Shown here: positions 1 through 9,212 of the stretch, in pieces
Layout of the letters: every line of letters begins with the position of its first letter
Numbering within the stretch: the stretch's first letter is position 1
Assembly (NCBI RefSeq): GCF_003606285.1
Contig: NZ_CP028884.1
Location: forward strand, 310,001-374,000
Reading direction: 5' to 3'
Length of the DNA: 64,000 nucleotides
Source of the DNA: Borrelia turcica IST7
GTDB lineage: Bacteria > Spirochaetota > Spirochaetia > Borreliales > Borreliaceae
The notes under the pieces: generated by a model
The model's input: only the letters and a program-made list of their open reading frames with translations
What the model was told of the DNA's origin: nothing
Databases searched by the model: none
Position numbers and translations under genes: made by a program

Positions 1-207
1 TTCCAAAAGAACACTATCTTTAAGTTCAGAAGTAATAGTATCAAGTTTTGCTATCTCAAAGGTTAAAGACTCTATCTCCTCCTGAGAGAGATACTTAAAA
101 ACCTTAGATGAAATCTCTGAACCTACTGAAACCAATAAAATAGCTGCTTTCTGTTTCCCCGTTAAAGTAGATATATCAAGCGTGTCTTTTTCATTTCTAT
201 CTTCCAT
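1..207 (-). CDS. fliG: FliG flagellar motor switch protein (N-terminal part; gene runs off the window)
   Basis: The first 69 codons are present, starting with ATG at 207 and continuing out of the window at base 1. The translation reads MEDRNEKDTL..., then GKQKAAILLVSVGSEISSK and a KYLSQEEIE segment, which is the typical FliG N-terminal domain that docks onto the FliF tail. FliG forms the cytoplasmic switch ring and carries the torque-generating face in its C-terminal domain, which is not seen here. It lies 15 nt after the fliF stop in the same operon, with an AGGA at 219-222 as a modest ribosome site. Family assignment rests on this N-terminal stretch plus the fliF neighbour; both agree. Confidence 0.93.
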   Translation of the reverse strand, partial: MEDRNEKDTLDISTLTGKQKAAILLVSVGSEISSKVFKYLSQEEIESLTFEIAKLDTITSELKDSVLLE

Positions 208-222
208 AAACTCTATTATCCT

Positions 223-1929
223 TTATACATTCTTAAAAATCCATGTCCTAATTAGCTTGGCAACATCCTCTGGCTTCTCTCGAGCTAAAATTTCAGCATT
301 ACTTTGAAGTTCATCCCCCTCCCTAAGTCCACCAACAACATCATCAACTCCAATGTCATCTCCATCCATTAATGCCTGTTGACGTCTTAAATGAGCCTGT
401 TTTGCAAGTTCTTCTTCCCGAAGGCGTCTTCTTCTTTCAAGTTCTCTGGAGGCAATAAAAAATATTGTAAAAGCTAGTATCAACAATGCGAATACTATGC
501 TTGCTATAAACAAAAAATATCTAAATTTCTCACTAGCAAAATAATCTTCATCTATCTTCCTAAATTCATTTAATCTATCAAAAGCAATATTCCTAACAGT
601 AATAGAATCGCCCCTCTCTGGTTTATATTCAAAAGAACTCTGTAAAACATCTGTAATATTTTTCAAAGATTCATCAGAAATAGGCTTATATTCTCTTTTA
701 CGAATACCATTCTCTATTATAAAATTTCCAGATTCATCATAAACAAAATCCCAAACACCATCCACAAAAATACCAAGAGAAACGCCCGCAATCCTAGCAG
801 GTTCCTTCTCACTTAAAGATTTCTTCTCGTTAAGAGCAACATTCTTAGTCTCTTTAAATTCATTTGATTTACCAATAATATCACTTAAATCCTGATACTC
901 AGGTGGAGTATTCCCCTCCTGCCCCGGTGGTCCCCATGGGCTATAACCCTGCCCCTGATACTCCCTCTTATGCACCTGAGAAGAAATAACAGTAGAATCA
1001 CTAATCTTCCTTGTATTATAAGAAGCCTTTGGATCTTGAGGTTGAAGTTCAATAGGAGCATATTCCTTAGACTCCGTAGTTTGCCGAGAAGTGTCTAGTT
1101 TCACATTAATTCTTGCAATCATAAACCTATCAACAGACAAAACCCTACTTAAAGCAAAATCAATCTCATCTCTCAACATAGACTCATATTTTAATTTAAG
1201 CTTCCTTTCCTTTTCCGCCAAATCAATTCTATCAATTCCATCTAAATTAGAAAAATCATTTAATATATTTCCCTTATTATCAACAATTGCAATATTATCC
1301 GATTCAAGACCCTCAACAGCGTACTGAATCAACTTAACAAGTCCTTCTACCTTCTTACGATTAGTAACAATATCAGAACCAGGCTTAGGCGTAATTCTAA
1401 CAGAAGCCTTAACAGCTTCTTGAGACTCCTTAAAAAGAGCCTTCTCTGGCATTACAAGACTAATACTAACAGCATCAACGTCATCAAGAGCAACAATATG
1501 CTGCTCAACGGCTCTTGTAATTGATCTTCTAAGATTAATATTCCTTTCAAAATCTGTAATAGTCCATCTATCAATATCAAAAAGAGACCAAGGATCCATA
1601 TGAACAGGAACAAGTTCCTCTCTCACAAGAATTGCTCTCATTCTCTTAGATATGTTTTCATCTGTTAAGTAAATTTTCCCATCTGCAGTAATAGTATATG
1701 TGACATTTTCCCTGTCAAGTCTTTGAACTATCCTATCTAATAAATATTGATCTTTAATCCCAACACCAAAAAGAGCAATACTCTGAGCCTTAGTAGAAAA
1801 TCCTACTAAAAAAATAAGTGCAAAAATTACAAATAAAGCAATAACTCCAAAGGCAATCCTTTGAATCATACTAGCCTTTTTAAAAACTGTTTTTACTGAT
1901 GCAAAAAAATTAGTAACAAAATTGCTCAA
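223..1929 (-). CDS. fliF: FliF flagellar MS-ring protein
   Basis: A 568-residue protein of the expected length for FliF, which builds the membrane MS ring that houses the export gate and anchors the rod. A first membrane segment lies at about residues 24-44, followed by the periplasmic ring-building domains (YscJ/FliF type), a low-complexity Gly/Pro/Gln stretch near 330-350, and a second membrane segment at about 467-492. The charged C-terminus (RERPEDVAKL-type, ending IRTWIFKNV) is the FliG-binding tail. The start is TTG at 1929, preceded by AAGGAG nine bases upstream; there is no in-frame ATG nearby, so TTG is well supported. It sits 13 nt after fliE and 15 nt before fliG, in the flagellar operon. 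Confidence 0.97.
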   Translation of the reverse strand: MSNFVTNFFASVKTVFKKASMIQRIAFGVIALFVIFALIFLVGFSTKAQSIALFGVGIKDQYLLDRIVQRLDRENVTYTITADGKIYLTDENISKRMRAILVREELVPVHMDPWSLFDIDRWTITDFERNINLRRSITRAVEQHIVALDDVDAVSISLVMPEKALFKESQEAVKASVRITPKPGSDIVTNRKKVEGLVKLIQYAVEGLESDNIAIVDNKGNILNDFSNLDGIDRIDLAEKERKLKLKYESMLRDEIDFALSRVLSVDRFMIARINVKLDTSRQTTESKEYAPIELQPQDPKASYNTRKISDSTVISSQVHKREYQGQGYSPWGPPGQEGNTPPEYQDLSDIIGKSNEFKETKNVALNEKKSLSEKEPARIAGVSLGIFVDGVWDFVYDESGNFIIENGIRKREYKPISDESLKNITDVLQSSFEYKPERGDSITVRNIAFDRLNEFRKIDEDYFASEKFRYFLFIASIVFALLILAFTIFFIASRELERRRRLREEELAKQAHLRRQQALMDGDDIGVDDVVGGLREGDELQSNAEILAREKPEDVAKLIRTWIFKNV

Positions 1930-1942
1930 ATTGTATAGCTCC

Positions 1943-2269
1943 TTAACGAATATTAATTATATCTTGATAAGCTCTAATACTTCTTTCAACAACAGCTTTC
2001 GTGATATTTAAATTCATACTAGCCTTAGCCATAGCCACAACAACATCATGTACATCAACTTTACCTGGCTCTACAATAGCCCTCTCTACCATCCTAGACA
2101 CATTTAATTGGCTATCATTTACCCTAGAGATTGAATCCAAAAATACATCCTTAAAAGTTTTAGGCAATCCATCGTCAGCTTTAAAACCCTTTGCATTTAA
2201 CTCAAAATGTAAAGGATCCTTACGCAACAAATAAACATTATTATCCATAAAAAAAGAATCAACTCTCAT
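1943..2269 (-). CDS. fliE: FliE hook-basal body protein
   Basis: 108 residues, the usual FliE size. FliE joins the MS ring to the proximal rod and is needed to open the flagellar type III export gate. The C-terminal half carries the recognisable pattern VDVHDVVVAMAKASMNLNITKAVVERS, of which the core (DVVVAMAKASMNL) is characteristic of the family, and it ends in a helix AYQDIINIR. The ATG at 2269 has GGGAGG eight bases upstream, a strong ribosome site that favours it over the internal Met8. It lies between flgC and fliF in the canonical flgB-flgC-fliE-fliF-fliG order. Confidence 0.96.
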   Translation of the reverse strand: MRVDSFFMDNNVYLLRKDPLHFELNAKGFKADDGLPKTFKDVFLDSISRVNDSQLNVSRMVERAIVEPGKVDVHDVVVAMAKASMNLNITKAVVERSIRAYQDIINIR

Positions 2270-2296
2270 TACCTAAACCTCCCTAATTTTGTAATA

Positions 2297-2755
2297 TTAA
2301 TTTTGCAATATTGATAATGCATTCCTAAACATTGCCTTGCTACTATTAATAACAGTAGAATTTGCCTCATAAGCACGAGAAGCAGAAATCATATCCACCA
2401 TCTCCTCGACTACATTAACATTAGGAAGTTCAACATAACCTTTCCGATCACCAGAATTGATTGCATCAGGATGTGTTGGATCATATTTTAACTTTAAAGG
2501 AGCCTTATCCTTCTCAATACCAGCAACTCTCACCCCCTGTCCAATCCCATTATCAAGATACTCAGGTACAAAAGGGCCCTTCCAATATGGATTTCTAACT
2601 CTTGGAGAAAAAATTACTCTCTGTCTCCTATAAGCCCCCCCATCAGAAGTTCTAGTAGTCTCCACATTTGCAATATTATTTGAAATAACATCTATTCTTA
2701 ATCTTTGCGCTGTCAAACCCGTTGAAGCAGTATTAATACTTGAAAATAATCCCAT
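2297..2755 (-). CDS. flgC: FlgC flagellar proximal rod protein
   Basis: 152 residues. FlgC is a component of the proximal rod in the periplasm. The N-terminus has the rod/hook family signature (INTASTGLTAQRLRIDVISN, then IANVETTRT), and the C-terminus has the matching helix (MVDMISASRAYEANSTVINS) that packs against it in the rod. There is no signal peptide, as expected because rod proteins are exported by the flagellar type III system. AAGGAA lies upstream of the ATG. It is the second gene after flgB, 25 nt downstream of it. Confidence 0.97.
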   Translation of the reverse strand: MGLFSSINTASTGLTAQRLRIDVISNNIANVETTRTSDGGAYRRQRVIFSPRVRNPYWKGPFVPEYLDNGIGQGVRVAGIEKDKAPLKLKYDPTHPDAINSGDRKGYVELPNVNVVEEMVDMISASRAYEANSTVINSSKAMFRNALSILQN

Positions 2756-2780
2756 AAATTATATTCCTTAAGATAATAAT

Positions 2781-3188
2781 TTATTTTATTACAATATTCA
2801 CACTTTTAAAATAATGGGTCTGAATATTTGTAAACAAGTTATACATCATTTGATTTTGAATAAGATCTTTAATCTCAGAATCAATATTCACATTATTGCC
2901 ATTATTATTAAAAGAAGAGAGATAATCAAGCATTCTATGTGGCTTAACATCCAAATAACCCAACTCTTTAACACTATCTAAATGTTTTTCATTACCCTTT
3001 TCCAAAGACAAGCTACTTACATTTTTATTCAAAATAGCTCGTTTAAGCTCGGCCTCAAAAGTGACTTTACTTCTTTTAAAATTTGGAGTATCTACATTTG
3101 CAACATTATCAGATATTACACTCTGCCTTAAACCAAGAACATCCAAGTATCTATGTGTCAAATCAATTGACCTTTCAAAACTAATCAA
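2781..3188 (-). CDS. flgB: FlgB flagellar proximal rod protein
   Basis: 135 residues, the normal FlgB length. The N-terminal rod motif is visible (LGLRQSVISDNVANVDTPNF), as is the C-terminal helix (DLIQNQMMYNLFTNIQTHYF). The track start is TTG at 3188 with GAGGG eight bases upstream; no ATG is available nearby, so TTG is the likely initiator. The gap to hslU is only 31 nt. In B. burgdorferi the flgB promoter upstream of this gene is a known strong sigma-70-type promoter, and an AT-rich TATAAT on this strand overlaps the hslU end here. Confidence 0.96.
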   Translation of the reverse strand: MISFERSIDLTHRYLDVLGLRQSVISDNVANVDTPNFKRSKVTFEAELKRAILNKNVSSLSLEKGNEKHLDSVKELGYLDVKPHRMLDYLSSFNNNGNNVNIDSEIKDLIQNQMMYNLFTNIQTHYFKSVNIVIK

Positions 3189-3219
3189 ACTAATACCCTC
3201 TACTTAAAACAACCTTTAC

Positions 3220-4560
3220 CTATATTATATAATAATTTAAGTCTTTTTGTTCTTTAATTTCTATTTTTTCATTAACATAGTTCAAGTCTATTTCAATTTT
3301 TTTCAACTTGCTACCAGGTGCTTCAAAAAAAAGATCAGCAAGAACTTTTTCCATAACCCCATGTAGTCTTCTTGCACCAAGATTTTCTCCCTCAAGATTC
3401 ATATTAAAAGTAAGCTCAGCTATTCTATCAATTGCCTCTTCGCTAAACTTCAAGGTTAAATTATAGATCTTAAACATCTCAACGTACTGTCTTATTAAAG
3501 AATTCTTAGTTTCTCTTAAAATATTTTTAAAATCATTTATACTTAAACTCTTAAGCTCAACTTTGATCGGAAATCTACCCTGCAATTCGGGTATTAAATC
3601 AGACGGTTTTGATAAATTAAAAGCTCCTGCTGCAATGAACAAAATATGAGAAGTATCTATTATTCCATATCTTGTATTAACTTTAGACCCCTCAACAATT
3701 GGCAATATATCTCTTTGGACCCCTTCCCTAGAAACATCATTTCCACTTCTATTCTTAGTAGCTATCTTGTCAATCTCATCTATAAAAATAATTCCCATAT
3801 TCTCAACTCTTAATTTTGCAGTCTCTACAATATTCTCATTATCAACCAATTTTTCAAGTTCTTCAGATAAAATGATCTCTCTAGCTTTTTTTACCTTAAC
3901 TTCTCTCCTTTTCTTTCTATCAAATATATTATTAATCAATCCCCCAAGACTCATATCAATTTCTTCAAAATTACCACCAGAAAATATTTCTATTGTAGAA
4001 ACTGGCATTTTGCCTGAAACATAAATATCAATAAGATTCTCATCAAGTTCTCCACTTCTTAACTGCTTTCTAAGCTTTTCCCTTACTTTTTCGCTAGCTT
4101 TCCTTTCCTCGTCATTTTCAGAATTCTCAGGAGTTTTAAAAAGTTTATCAATTATCCTCTCCTCTGTGCGCTTACCTGCCTCTTCACGTACAGAATCATA
4201 CATCTCTTCCTTTACCATACTAACCGCAATACTCATTAAGTCACGAATCATAGATTCAACATCACGCCCCACATAACCCACCTCAGTATACTTTGTAGCC
4301 TCAACTTTAATAAAAGGAGCCTTAATGAGCTTTGAAAGCCTCCTTGCAATCTCAGTTTTACCAATTCCAGTTGAGCCAATCATAATAATATTTTTAGGCA
4401 TAACATCATCTCTTATTTCTTTAGGAAGTTTAGATCTTATATACCTATTAACAAGAGCAATTGAAACCACTTTCTTAGCTTCAGATTGTCCTATTATATA
4501 TTTATCTAATTCTGCAACAATCTCTTTGGGAATTATATTTTGATTTTCAAGCTTATCCAT
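3220..4560 (-). CDS. hslU: HslU ATPase/unfoldase subunit of the HslVU protease
   Basis: 446 residues, the normal HslU size. This AAA+ unfoldase feeds substrates into the HslV peptidase. The N-terminus carries the pattern IVAELDKYIIGQSEAKK, Walker A is GSTGIGKTE (about residues 67-75), the charged intermediate (I) domain covers roughly 110-230, and Walker B is GIIFIDEIDK (about 257-266). A sensor region and a C-terminal AAA+ lid follow (GARRLHGVMEKVLADLFFEAP). The C-terminal tail normally inserts into HslV; here it ends LNYYII. The ATG at 4560 overlaps the hslV stop by one base, so the two are translationally coupled. Confidence 0.97.
   Translation of the reverse strand: MDKLENQNIIPKEIVAELDKYIIGQSEAKKVVSIALVNRYIRSKLPKEIRDDVMPKNIIMIGSTGIGKTEIARRLSKLIKAPFIKVEATKYTEVGYVGRDVESMIRDLMSIAVSMVKEEMYDSVREEAGKRTEERIIDKLFKTPENSENDEERKASEKVREKLRKQLRSGELDENLIDIYVSGKMPVSTIEIFSGGNFEEIDMSLGGLINNIFDRKKRREVKVKKAREIILSEELEKLVDNENIVETAKLRVENMGIIFIDEIDKIATKNRSGNDVSREGVQRDILPIVEGSKVNTRYGIIDTSHILFIAAGAFNLSKPSDLIPELQGRFPIKVELKSLSINDFKNILRETKNSLIRQYVEMFKIYNLTLKFSEEAIDRIAELTFNMNLEGENLGARRLHGVMEKVLADLFFEAPGSKLKKIEIDLNYVNEKIEIKEQKDLNYYII
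3224..3229 (-). promoter_or_regulatory. Candidate -10 box of the flgB promoter
   Basis: TATAAT on the minus strand overlaps the last codons of hslU, about 36 nt ahead of the flgB TTG. I could not find a convincing -35 hexamer 16-18 nt further upstream. The placement agrees with the established flgB promoter of B. burgdorferi, known to lie directly in front of flgB. The box is seen; its activity here is inferred. Confidence 0.4.
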
Positions 4561-5102
4561 TAACCAATCTCCTCAAGAATAATATTTGAATTCGTATATA
4601 TACACACTCTTGCTGCCACTTTCAAAGACTTAAAAGCAATATCAGCAGCACTTAATTTTTTATTTTCCATATAAGCAAGGGCTGCCGAATACGCATAATT
4701 CCCCCCACTACCTATTGAGATAACATCTTCCTCAGGTTCAACAACATCACCTGTACCCGAAATTAATAAAATACTATCAGCAGTAGCAACAAGCATCATT
4801 GCTTCAAGCTTATGTAGTATTCTGTCAGATCTCCAATCCTTTGCAAGATCTACAGCTGCTCTTTTAATATCAATAACTCCATCTTCTCTAGCTTTAATCT
4901 TCTCTTCAAATTTTTCAAAAAGAGTAATAGCATCAGAAGTTGAACCTGCAAACCCTGCTAAAATTTTACCACTAAGTAGCTTCCTTATTTTTATAGCATT
5001 GGATTTTAAAACAGTATGTCCAAATGTTACCTGCCCATCTGCTGCTACAACAGTCTTTCCTCCTCTCCTTATTGCAATTACTGTAGTTCCTTTAAAGCTC
5101 AT
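4560..5102 (-). CDS. hslV: HslV peptidase subunit of the HslVU protease
   Basis: 180 residues, a proteasome-beta-type peptidase. The core is recognisable from TTVIAIRRGGKTVVAADGQ onward, with the two conserved lysines (K33 and K38 here) at the positions matching K28 and K33 of the Thr1-numbered enzyme, and a Gly-rich GSGGNYAYSAA loop. The initiator is followed by SFKG before the TT pair, so the catalytic threonine is not at position 2. Either a short propeptide is removed or Ser2 acts as nucleophile, as in B. subtilis CodW. The ATG at 5102 has AGGGGG just upstream. It is coupled to hslU and follows dprA by 9 nt. Confidence 0.96.
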   Translation of the reverse strand: MSFKGTTVIAIRRGGKTVVAADGQVTFGHTVLKSNAIKIRKLLSGKILAGFAGSTSDAITLFEKFEEKIKAREDGVIDIKRAAVDLAKDWRSDRILHKLEAMMLVATADSILLISGTGDVVEPEEDVISIGSGGNYAYSAALAYMENKKLSAADIAFKSLKVAARVCIYTNSNIILEEIG

Positions 5103-5111
5103 ATAATCCCC

Positions 5112-6059
5112 CTATTTAGATATTTCATTCAATAACTTCTTAATAAGCATATTAGATACATCCCTACACTCAAAATAATTATTCGGATCATCGTTATTAA
5201 TTTCAGGCTCATTATACTGAACATTAAGTATCTTATAAAGTTCCGGCACTCCTTTAATCTCCTGAGCTCCACTTTCATACAAAACCTTAGAACCATCTCC
5301 AGAATAATCAACATTGTATACATAAATATCAAGACCCAAATCAAGTCCAATATCGGCAGTAATTAAAGCTCCAGATTTCATCGGTGCATAAGTTACAAAA
5401 ATAGAATCTGCAAGACCCGATACTATTCTATTCCTTTTCGCAAAAAAATAATTTTGTATTTTCTCATAGGGTAAAGTTTCAGTAATAATACCCCCTCCAT
5501 TTTCTAAAAGCCTAGAGACATATTTTCTATTTTGTTTTGGGTAAATATTATCAATATCTGTTGCTATAACAGCATATGTTCTTTTCTTTTCGCATATTGC
5601 ACCAAGATGAGCTTCAATATCAGCACCTATTGCAAATCCAGATATTACCTCAACATTATTTTTAGCAAGATGAGATGCTAGCTCTCTAATGTGATTCGCC
5701 AAAAATTTACTAATTCGTCTTGAGCCAACAACAGCCCAAGACACAGAAGTAGAGTCTGGAAGATTTCCTTTATAATAAATAGCAAATGGTGGGTCATAAA
5801 TCCTTTTAAGCTTTACAGGATAATCTCCATCTCCAAGAAGTGTAACTTTTGCACCCGTTCTACTAATAACCCTCTGCTGTAACTCTATTAACTTCAAATC
5901 TGGAAGTTTATGTATTTTCTTAAAACTTCTACATAAATAATTAGAAATATCACCTAAACTTAATTTTAAAATATCATCTAAATCAAAATGATTAAAAATC
6001 TTAAACTTTTCTTTACCTTTTAAAAATTTTAAATTATCAACATAAAGTAATTTAATCAT
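5112..6059 (-). CDS. dprA: DprA/Smf-family DNA-processing protein
   Basis: 315 residues. DprA binds single-stranded DNA and loads RecA during transformation in competent bacteria; its role in Borrelia is not established. The Rossmann-like core shows WAVVGSRRISKF (about residues 108-119), then SGFAIGADIEAHLGA and a later segment FFAKRNRIVSGLADS, all characteristic of the Smf family. The N-terminal part resembles the usual helical extension. No C-terminal winged-helix domain is obvious. It is in a minus-strand run between the TPR lipoprotein (4 nt upstream) and hslV (9 nt downstream), so it is very probably co-transcribed. Confidence 0.93.
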   Translation of the reverse strand: MIKLLYVDNLKFLKGKEKFKIFNHFDLDDILKLSLGDISNYLCRSFKKIHKLPDLKLIELQQRVISRTGAKVTLLGDGDYPVKLKRIYDPPFAIYYKGNLPDSTSVSWAVVGSRRISKFLANHIRELASHLAKNNVEVISGFAIGADIEAHLGAICEKKRTYAVIATDIDNIYPKQNRKYVSRLLENGGGIITETLPYEKIQNYFFAKRNRIVSGLADSIFVTYAPMKSGALITADIGLDLGLDIYVYNVDYSGDGSKVLYESGAQEIKGVPELYKILNVQYNEPEINNDDPNNYFECRDVSNMLIKKLLNEISK

Positions 6060-6063
6060 GAGA

Positions 6064-6753
6064 CTACTTAAAATTACTTATCACTCTATTAACACCCTCT
6101 TTTTGTTCTTCAGTTAAAGCCTTATTTTTTGCCTTTTCATAATATAACAAAGCATTACTAAAATCACCAAGAGAATAGTAATTTGACCCTCTTAACATAA
6201 AAAATTCAAAGTAACTCTCGCCCATAGCCTCAAGTTTACTTAAATACCCCTTGGCCTCTGCTTGTTTATCAAAATCATAAACATACATAGTAGAGAGAGC
6301 GAAAAGAGCTTCCTTAAAATCATGTTTAATAGAAATCGATTTCAAAAAAGAATTTTCAGCAAGATTTAAATATTCCTCAATCTTTTCTTTACTCTTTATT
6401 TCTTTAGTCAAATTATAAGAAGATACCCCTACATAAAAATGAGATAAATAATTATTTGGACCATATTCCAAATTTTTATTAAAATACTCAATAGCAGGTC
6501 CGTATTGGCCAAGTTTAATAAGCTCAAGCCCAATTAAACTCAAAAATCTAGACTTTTTATCAATAGAATTTAATATATTTAAAACATTTTTTTCCTCTCT
6601 ATCAATAAACTCCTTATAAACTTCAATCTTCTCTAAAGGGCCTCCTCCTGCTACCTCTATCTCCCTTATTCTAAGACCAAGATTTGCCTTCTCCTTAGCC
6701 CCATCTCCACAAGAGATAATCAAAAATAACAAGACTGATATCAATCTTCTCAT
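6064..6753 (-). CDS. TPR-containing lipoprotein downstream of ftsZ
   Basis: 229 residues. The N-terminus MRRLISVLLFLIISCGDG is a lipoprotein signal with the lipobox LIISC, so it should be lipidated at Cys15. The rest contains two or three TPR-like helical pairs (for example LIKLGQYGPAIEYFNKNLEY and a later YSLGDFSNALLYYEKAKNKA). TPRs mediate protein-protein contacts; the partner is unknown. Its ATG starts on the base directly after the ftsZ stop codon, so translation is probably coupled to ftsZ, which hints at an envelope role linked to growth or division. It corresponds in position to BB0298 of B. burgdorferi. No enzymatic motif is seen. Confidence 0.85.
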   Translation of the reverse strand: MRRLISVLLFLIISCGDGAKEKANLGLRIREIEVAGGGPLEKIEVYKEFIDREEKNVLNILNSIDKKSRFLSLIGLELIKLGQYGPAIEYFNKNLEYGPNNYLSHFYVGVSSYNLTKEIKSKEKIEEYLNLAENSFLKSISIKHDFKEALFALSTMYVYDFDKQAEAKGYLSKLEAMGESYFEFFMLRGSNYYSLGDFSNALLYYEKAKNKALTEEQKEGVNRVISNFK

Positions 6754-7950
6754 TCAATCATCGCTACTTTTTTTATTTAAATTTCTCAAGAATGTTGGCA
6801 CATCAATATCATCCTCAAAATAATTAACATTTTTAGATTTTGCTATAAAGTTTTCATTTACGCCGTAAGAATTCCCCACAGTACCCTGACTTCCTGACAT
6901 CAAACTATCAAATTCTTTTGAACTTAAAGTATTGTTCTCAGCCACACCAGATAAATCTTTTTGTTTTTTAGAAGAAAAACCAGTAGCAACAACAGTAACA
7001 TAAATTTCATCATCAAGATTTGAATTAATTGCATGTCCATAAATAACAGTAGCCTCATCATCAACGCTAGCAGTGATTATTCCCATAATCTCTTCAAGTT
7101 CAAGTAATGAGAAGTCTTCACCTCCAGTTACATTAACAAGAAGACCCTTAGACCCTTCAATTCTAACCTCTTCAAGTAAAGGATTACTAATAGCAGAAGT
7201 AGCTGCATCAACTGCCCTATTCTCACCCTTACCATAACCAATTCCCATTAAAGCATCACCCTGTCCTTGCATAATGCTCTTAACATCAGCAAAGTCAATA
7301 TTAACTTCCCCATGTTCAATAATAAGGCCAGCAATACCTTGTACACCCATCCTTAAAACATCATCTGCCCTTTTAAAGGCGTCCTTTATAGTAGTTCTCT
7401 TATCAACAACAGTTAAAAGTTTTTGGTTTGGAATAATTATTAAGGTATCAACAGATTTTCGCAAATTATTTATTCCCTGCTCAGCAAGTCGCATTTTTTT
7501 AGGTCCCTCAAATTTAAAAGGTTTAGTAACAACCCCAACAGTTAAAATTCCAAGTTCTTTTGCTACCTGTGCAATAACAGGGGCAGCACCCGTCCCAGTA
7601 CCTCCACCCATTCCAGCAGTAATAAAAACCATATCAGCACCTGCTAAATGATTTTTAATAATATCAATATCTTCTTCTGCTGCTGCTTGCCCTATCTCAG
7701 GTTTACCACCAGCTCCAAGACCCGCAGTAACCTTGGCACCAAGAGCAATTTTTATTGGAGCAATAGAAGTTTGAAGAGCCTGAAGATCAGTATTTGCCAC
7801 AATAAATTCAACATCTCTTACTCCATATTCAATCATACGATTAACAGCATTACTACCTCCCCCACCTGCACCAATTACCTTAAGAACCGTAGGATTTGCA
7901 GCAGAATCAAACCTCCTTGAATGACTGTCAATAATGTTATAATCTTTCAT
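6754..7950 (-). CDS. ftsZ: FtsZ cell division GTPase
   Basis: 398 residues from the chosen start. FtsZ polymerises into the cytokinetic ring. The GTP-binding core shows [15 protein letters not shown] near the N-terminus and the tubulin signature loop [15 protein letters not shown], followed by the T7-loop region. The conserved C-terminal peptide that binds FtsA is present as [10 protein letters not shown]. The open frame extends upstream to 7995, but ATG 7950 (MKDYNIID) has GGAGG six bases before it and avoids overlap with ftsA; it is the better start. It follows ftsA by 20 nt and is followed immediately by a TPR lipoprotein gene. Confidence 0.98.
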   Translation of the reverse strand: MKDYNIIDSHSRRFDSAANPTVLKVIGAGGGGSNAVNRMIEYGVRDVEFIVANTDLQALQTSIAPIKIALGAKVTAGLGAGGKPEIGQAAAEEDIDIIKNHLAGADMVFITAGMGGGTGTGAAPVIAQVAKELGILTVGVVTKPFKFEGPKKMRLAEQGINNLRKSVDTLIIIPNQKLLTVVDKRTTIKDAFKRADDVLRMGVQGIAGLIIEHGEVNIDFADVKSIMQGQGDALMGIGYGKGENRAVDAATSAISNPLLEEVRIEGSKGLLVNVTGGEDFSLLELEEIMGIITASVDDEATVIYGHAINSNLDDEIYVTVVATGFSSKKQKDLSGVAENNTLSSKEFDSLMSGSQGTVGNSYGVNENFIAKSKNVNYFEDDIDVPTFLRNLNKKSSDD

Positions 7951-7970
7951 TAAATTTCCTCCATGGCTGG

Positions 7971-9212
7971 TCAAAACCACTCTTTCAAAAACCAACCTTT
8001 CAACTTTGAAGATATTTTGTTTTGCTTCTTAGATTTATTATTTCCTTTCTTTAATTTATTGAATTTTTGCTGTTCATGTTTATAAAGGACAAGACCAAGC
8101 GCTGAGGCAAATTTAGGATCAATATACTCCTCACCTACTCCATTAATATTCATTGGAAACCCTATTCTTGATGGATATTTAAATACTTCTTCCATTAAAT
8201 TAGAAATACCAGGAAATAATGCTCCTCCACCAGTTAAAACAATTCCTCCATTGATTTTGTTATAAAGTCCTCTTTTCATTATTTCAACTTTAATCATTTC
8301 AAAAATTTCACTTAACCTTGAATTAATGATAACAGCTAATTCTTTTCTACTTTTCTCTTGAGGAGGTCTAGTTCCAAGATTAGGAATAATAACACTCTCC
8401 ATCTGGCTCTCAAGTACAGAAATATGAGCAACTCCTGCTGTTATTTTAATATTCTCAGCAACATCCTCAGGAACTTTCCAAACCTGTGCAATATCAAGAG
8501 TTACTCTATTTGCACCAATAGGAACTACACCCGTATAATAAGGAGAGCCATCAATATAAAGAATTATGTCTGTTGTCCCCTTTCCCATATCAATAAATAA
8601 AACTCCCATTTCTCTTTCTTCCTTAGATAAAGTAGCATATGACGATGCCAAACTCCCAAGAACAATCTCATCAACAGAAAATCCAGCACGATTTACACAT
8701 CTAACTAAATTCTGACTTGAAGAGCTAGACCCCGTAATAATATGCACCTCGCCCTCAAGACGAATTCCCATCATATCTATTGGGTTCTTTATATGAGGAA
8801 TTCCATCCACAATAAATTCCTGAGGAACTACATGTAAAATCTCTCTATCCATAGGAATTACAATTGCCTTAGCCGCCTCAATAACACGCTCAACATCCTC
8901 CTCGTCAATCTCCCTAGTTTTTGAATTTATTGCAACAACTCCACGAGAATTAGTGCCTTCAATACTACTACCTGACATAGAAACAGAAAGAGTAGAAATA
9001 TCACAACCAGAAATAAGTTCAGCAGCTTCAATAGAATTAGAAATTGAATCAAGAGCTGCCTCAATATTTATAAGAACTCCCTTCCTAACACCCCTTGATA
9101 CACTAGTGCCTATTCCAACTATTTCCAATTGGTTGTTCAAATTTATCTCAGCAACAACAGTGCAAATCTTTGAAGTTCCAACATCCAACCCTACTATCAA
9201 ATTCCTAGACAC
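7971..9212 (-). CDS. ftsA: FtsA cell division protein
   Basis: 413 residues of the actin/hexokinase ATPase fold. FtsA anchors FtsZ filaments to the membrane. The phosphate-1 motif is [16 protein letters not shown] (residues 7-22), phosphate-2 is [15 protein letters not shown] (about 206-220), and the adenosine motif is [14 protein letters not shown]. The last residues ([11 protein letters not shown]) form the expected amphipathic membrane-targeting helix after a Lys/Asn-rich linker. The start is GTG at 9212, overlapping the ftsQ stop by one base (TAGTG), so translation is coupled. Confidence 0.97.
   Translation of the reverse strand: MSRNLIVGLDVGTSKICTVVAEINLNNQLEIVGIGTSVSRGVRKGVLINIEAALDSISNSIEAAELISGCDISTLSVSMSGSSIEGTNSRGVVAINSKTREIDEEDVERVIEAAKAIVIPMDREILHVVPQEFIVDGIPHIKNPIDMMGIRLEGEVHIITGSSSSSQNLVRCVNRAGFSVDEIVLGSLASSYATLSKEEREMGVLFIDMGKGTTDIILYIDGSPYYTGVVPIGANRVTLDIAQVWKVPEDVAENIKITAGVAHISVLESQMESVIIPNLGTRPPQEKSRKELAVIINSRLSEIFEMIKVEIMKRGLYNKINGGIVLTGGGALFPGISNLMEEVFKYPSRIGFPMNINGVGEEYIDPKFASALGLVLYKHEQQKFNKLKKGNNKSKKQNKISSKLKGWFLKEWF

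Noticed and set aside
1091-1327. 78-codon plus-strand frame inside fliF
   Set aside because: Antisense shadow of fliF with Ser/Leu-rich composition, no ribosome site, no family likeness. The same applies to the other antisense frames within ftsZ, ftsA, recN, uvrD, oppB-oppF and the 941-residue gene.
5129-5350. 73-codon minus-strand frame inside dprA
   Set aside because: Out-of-frame shadow within a conserved gene; composition is that of a shifted frame.
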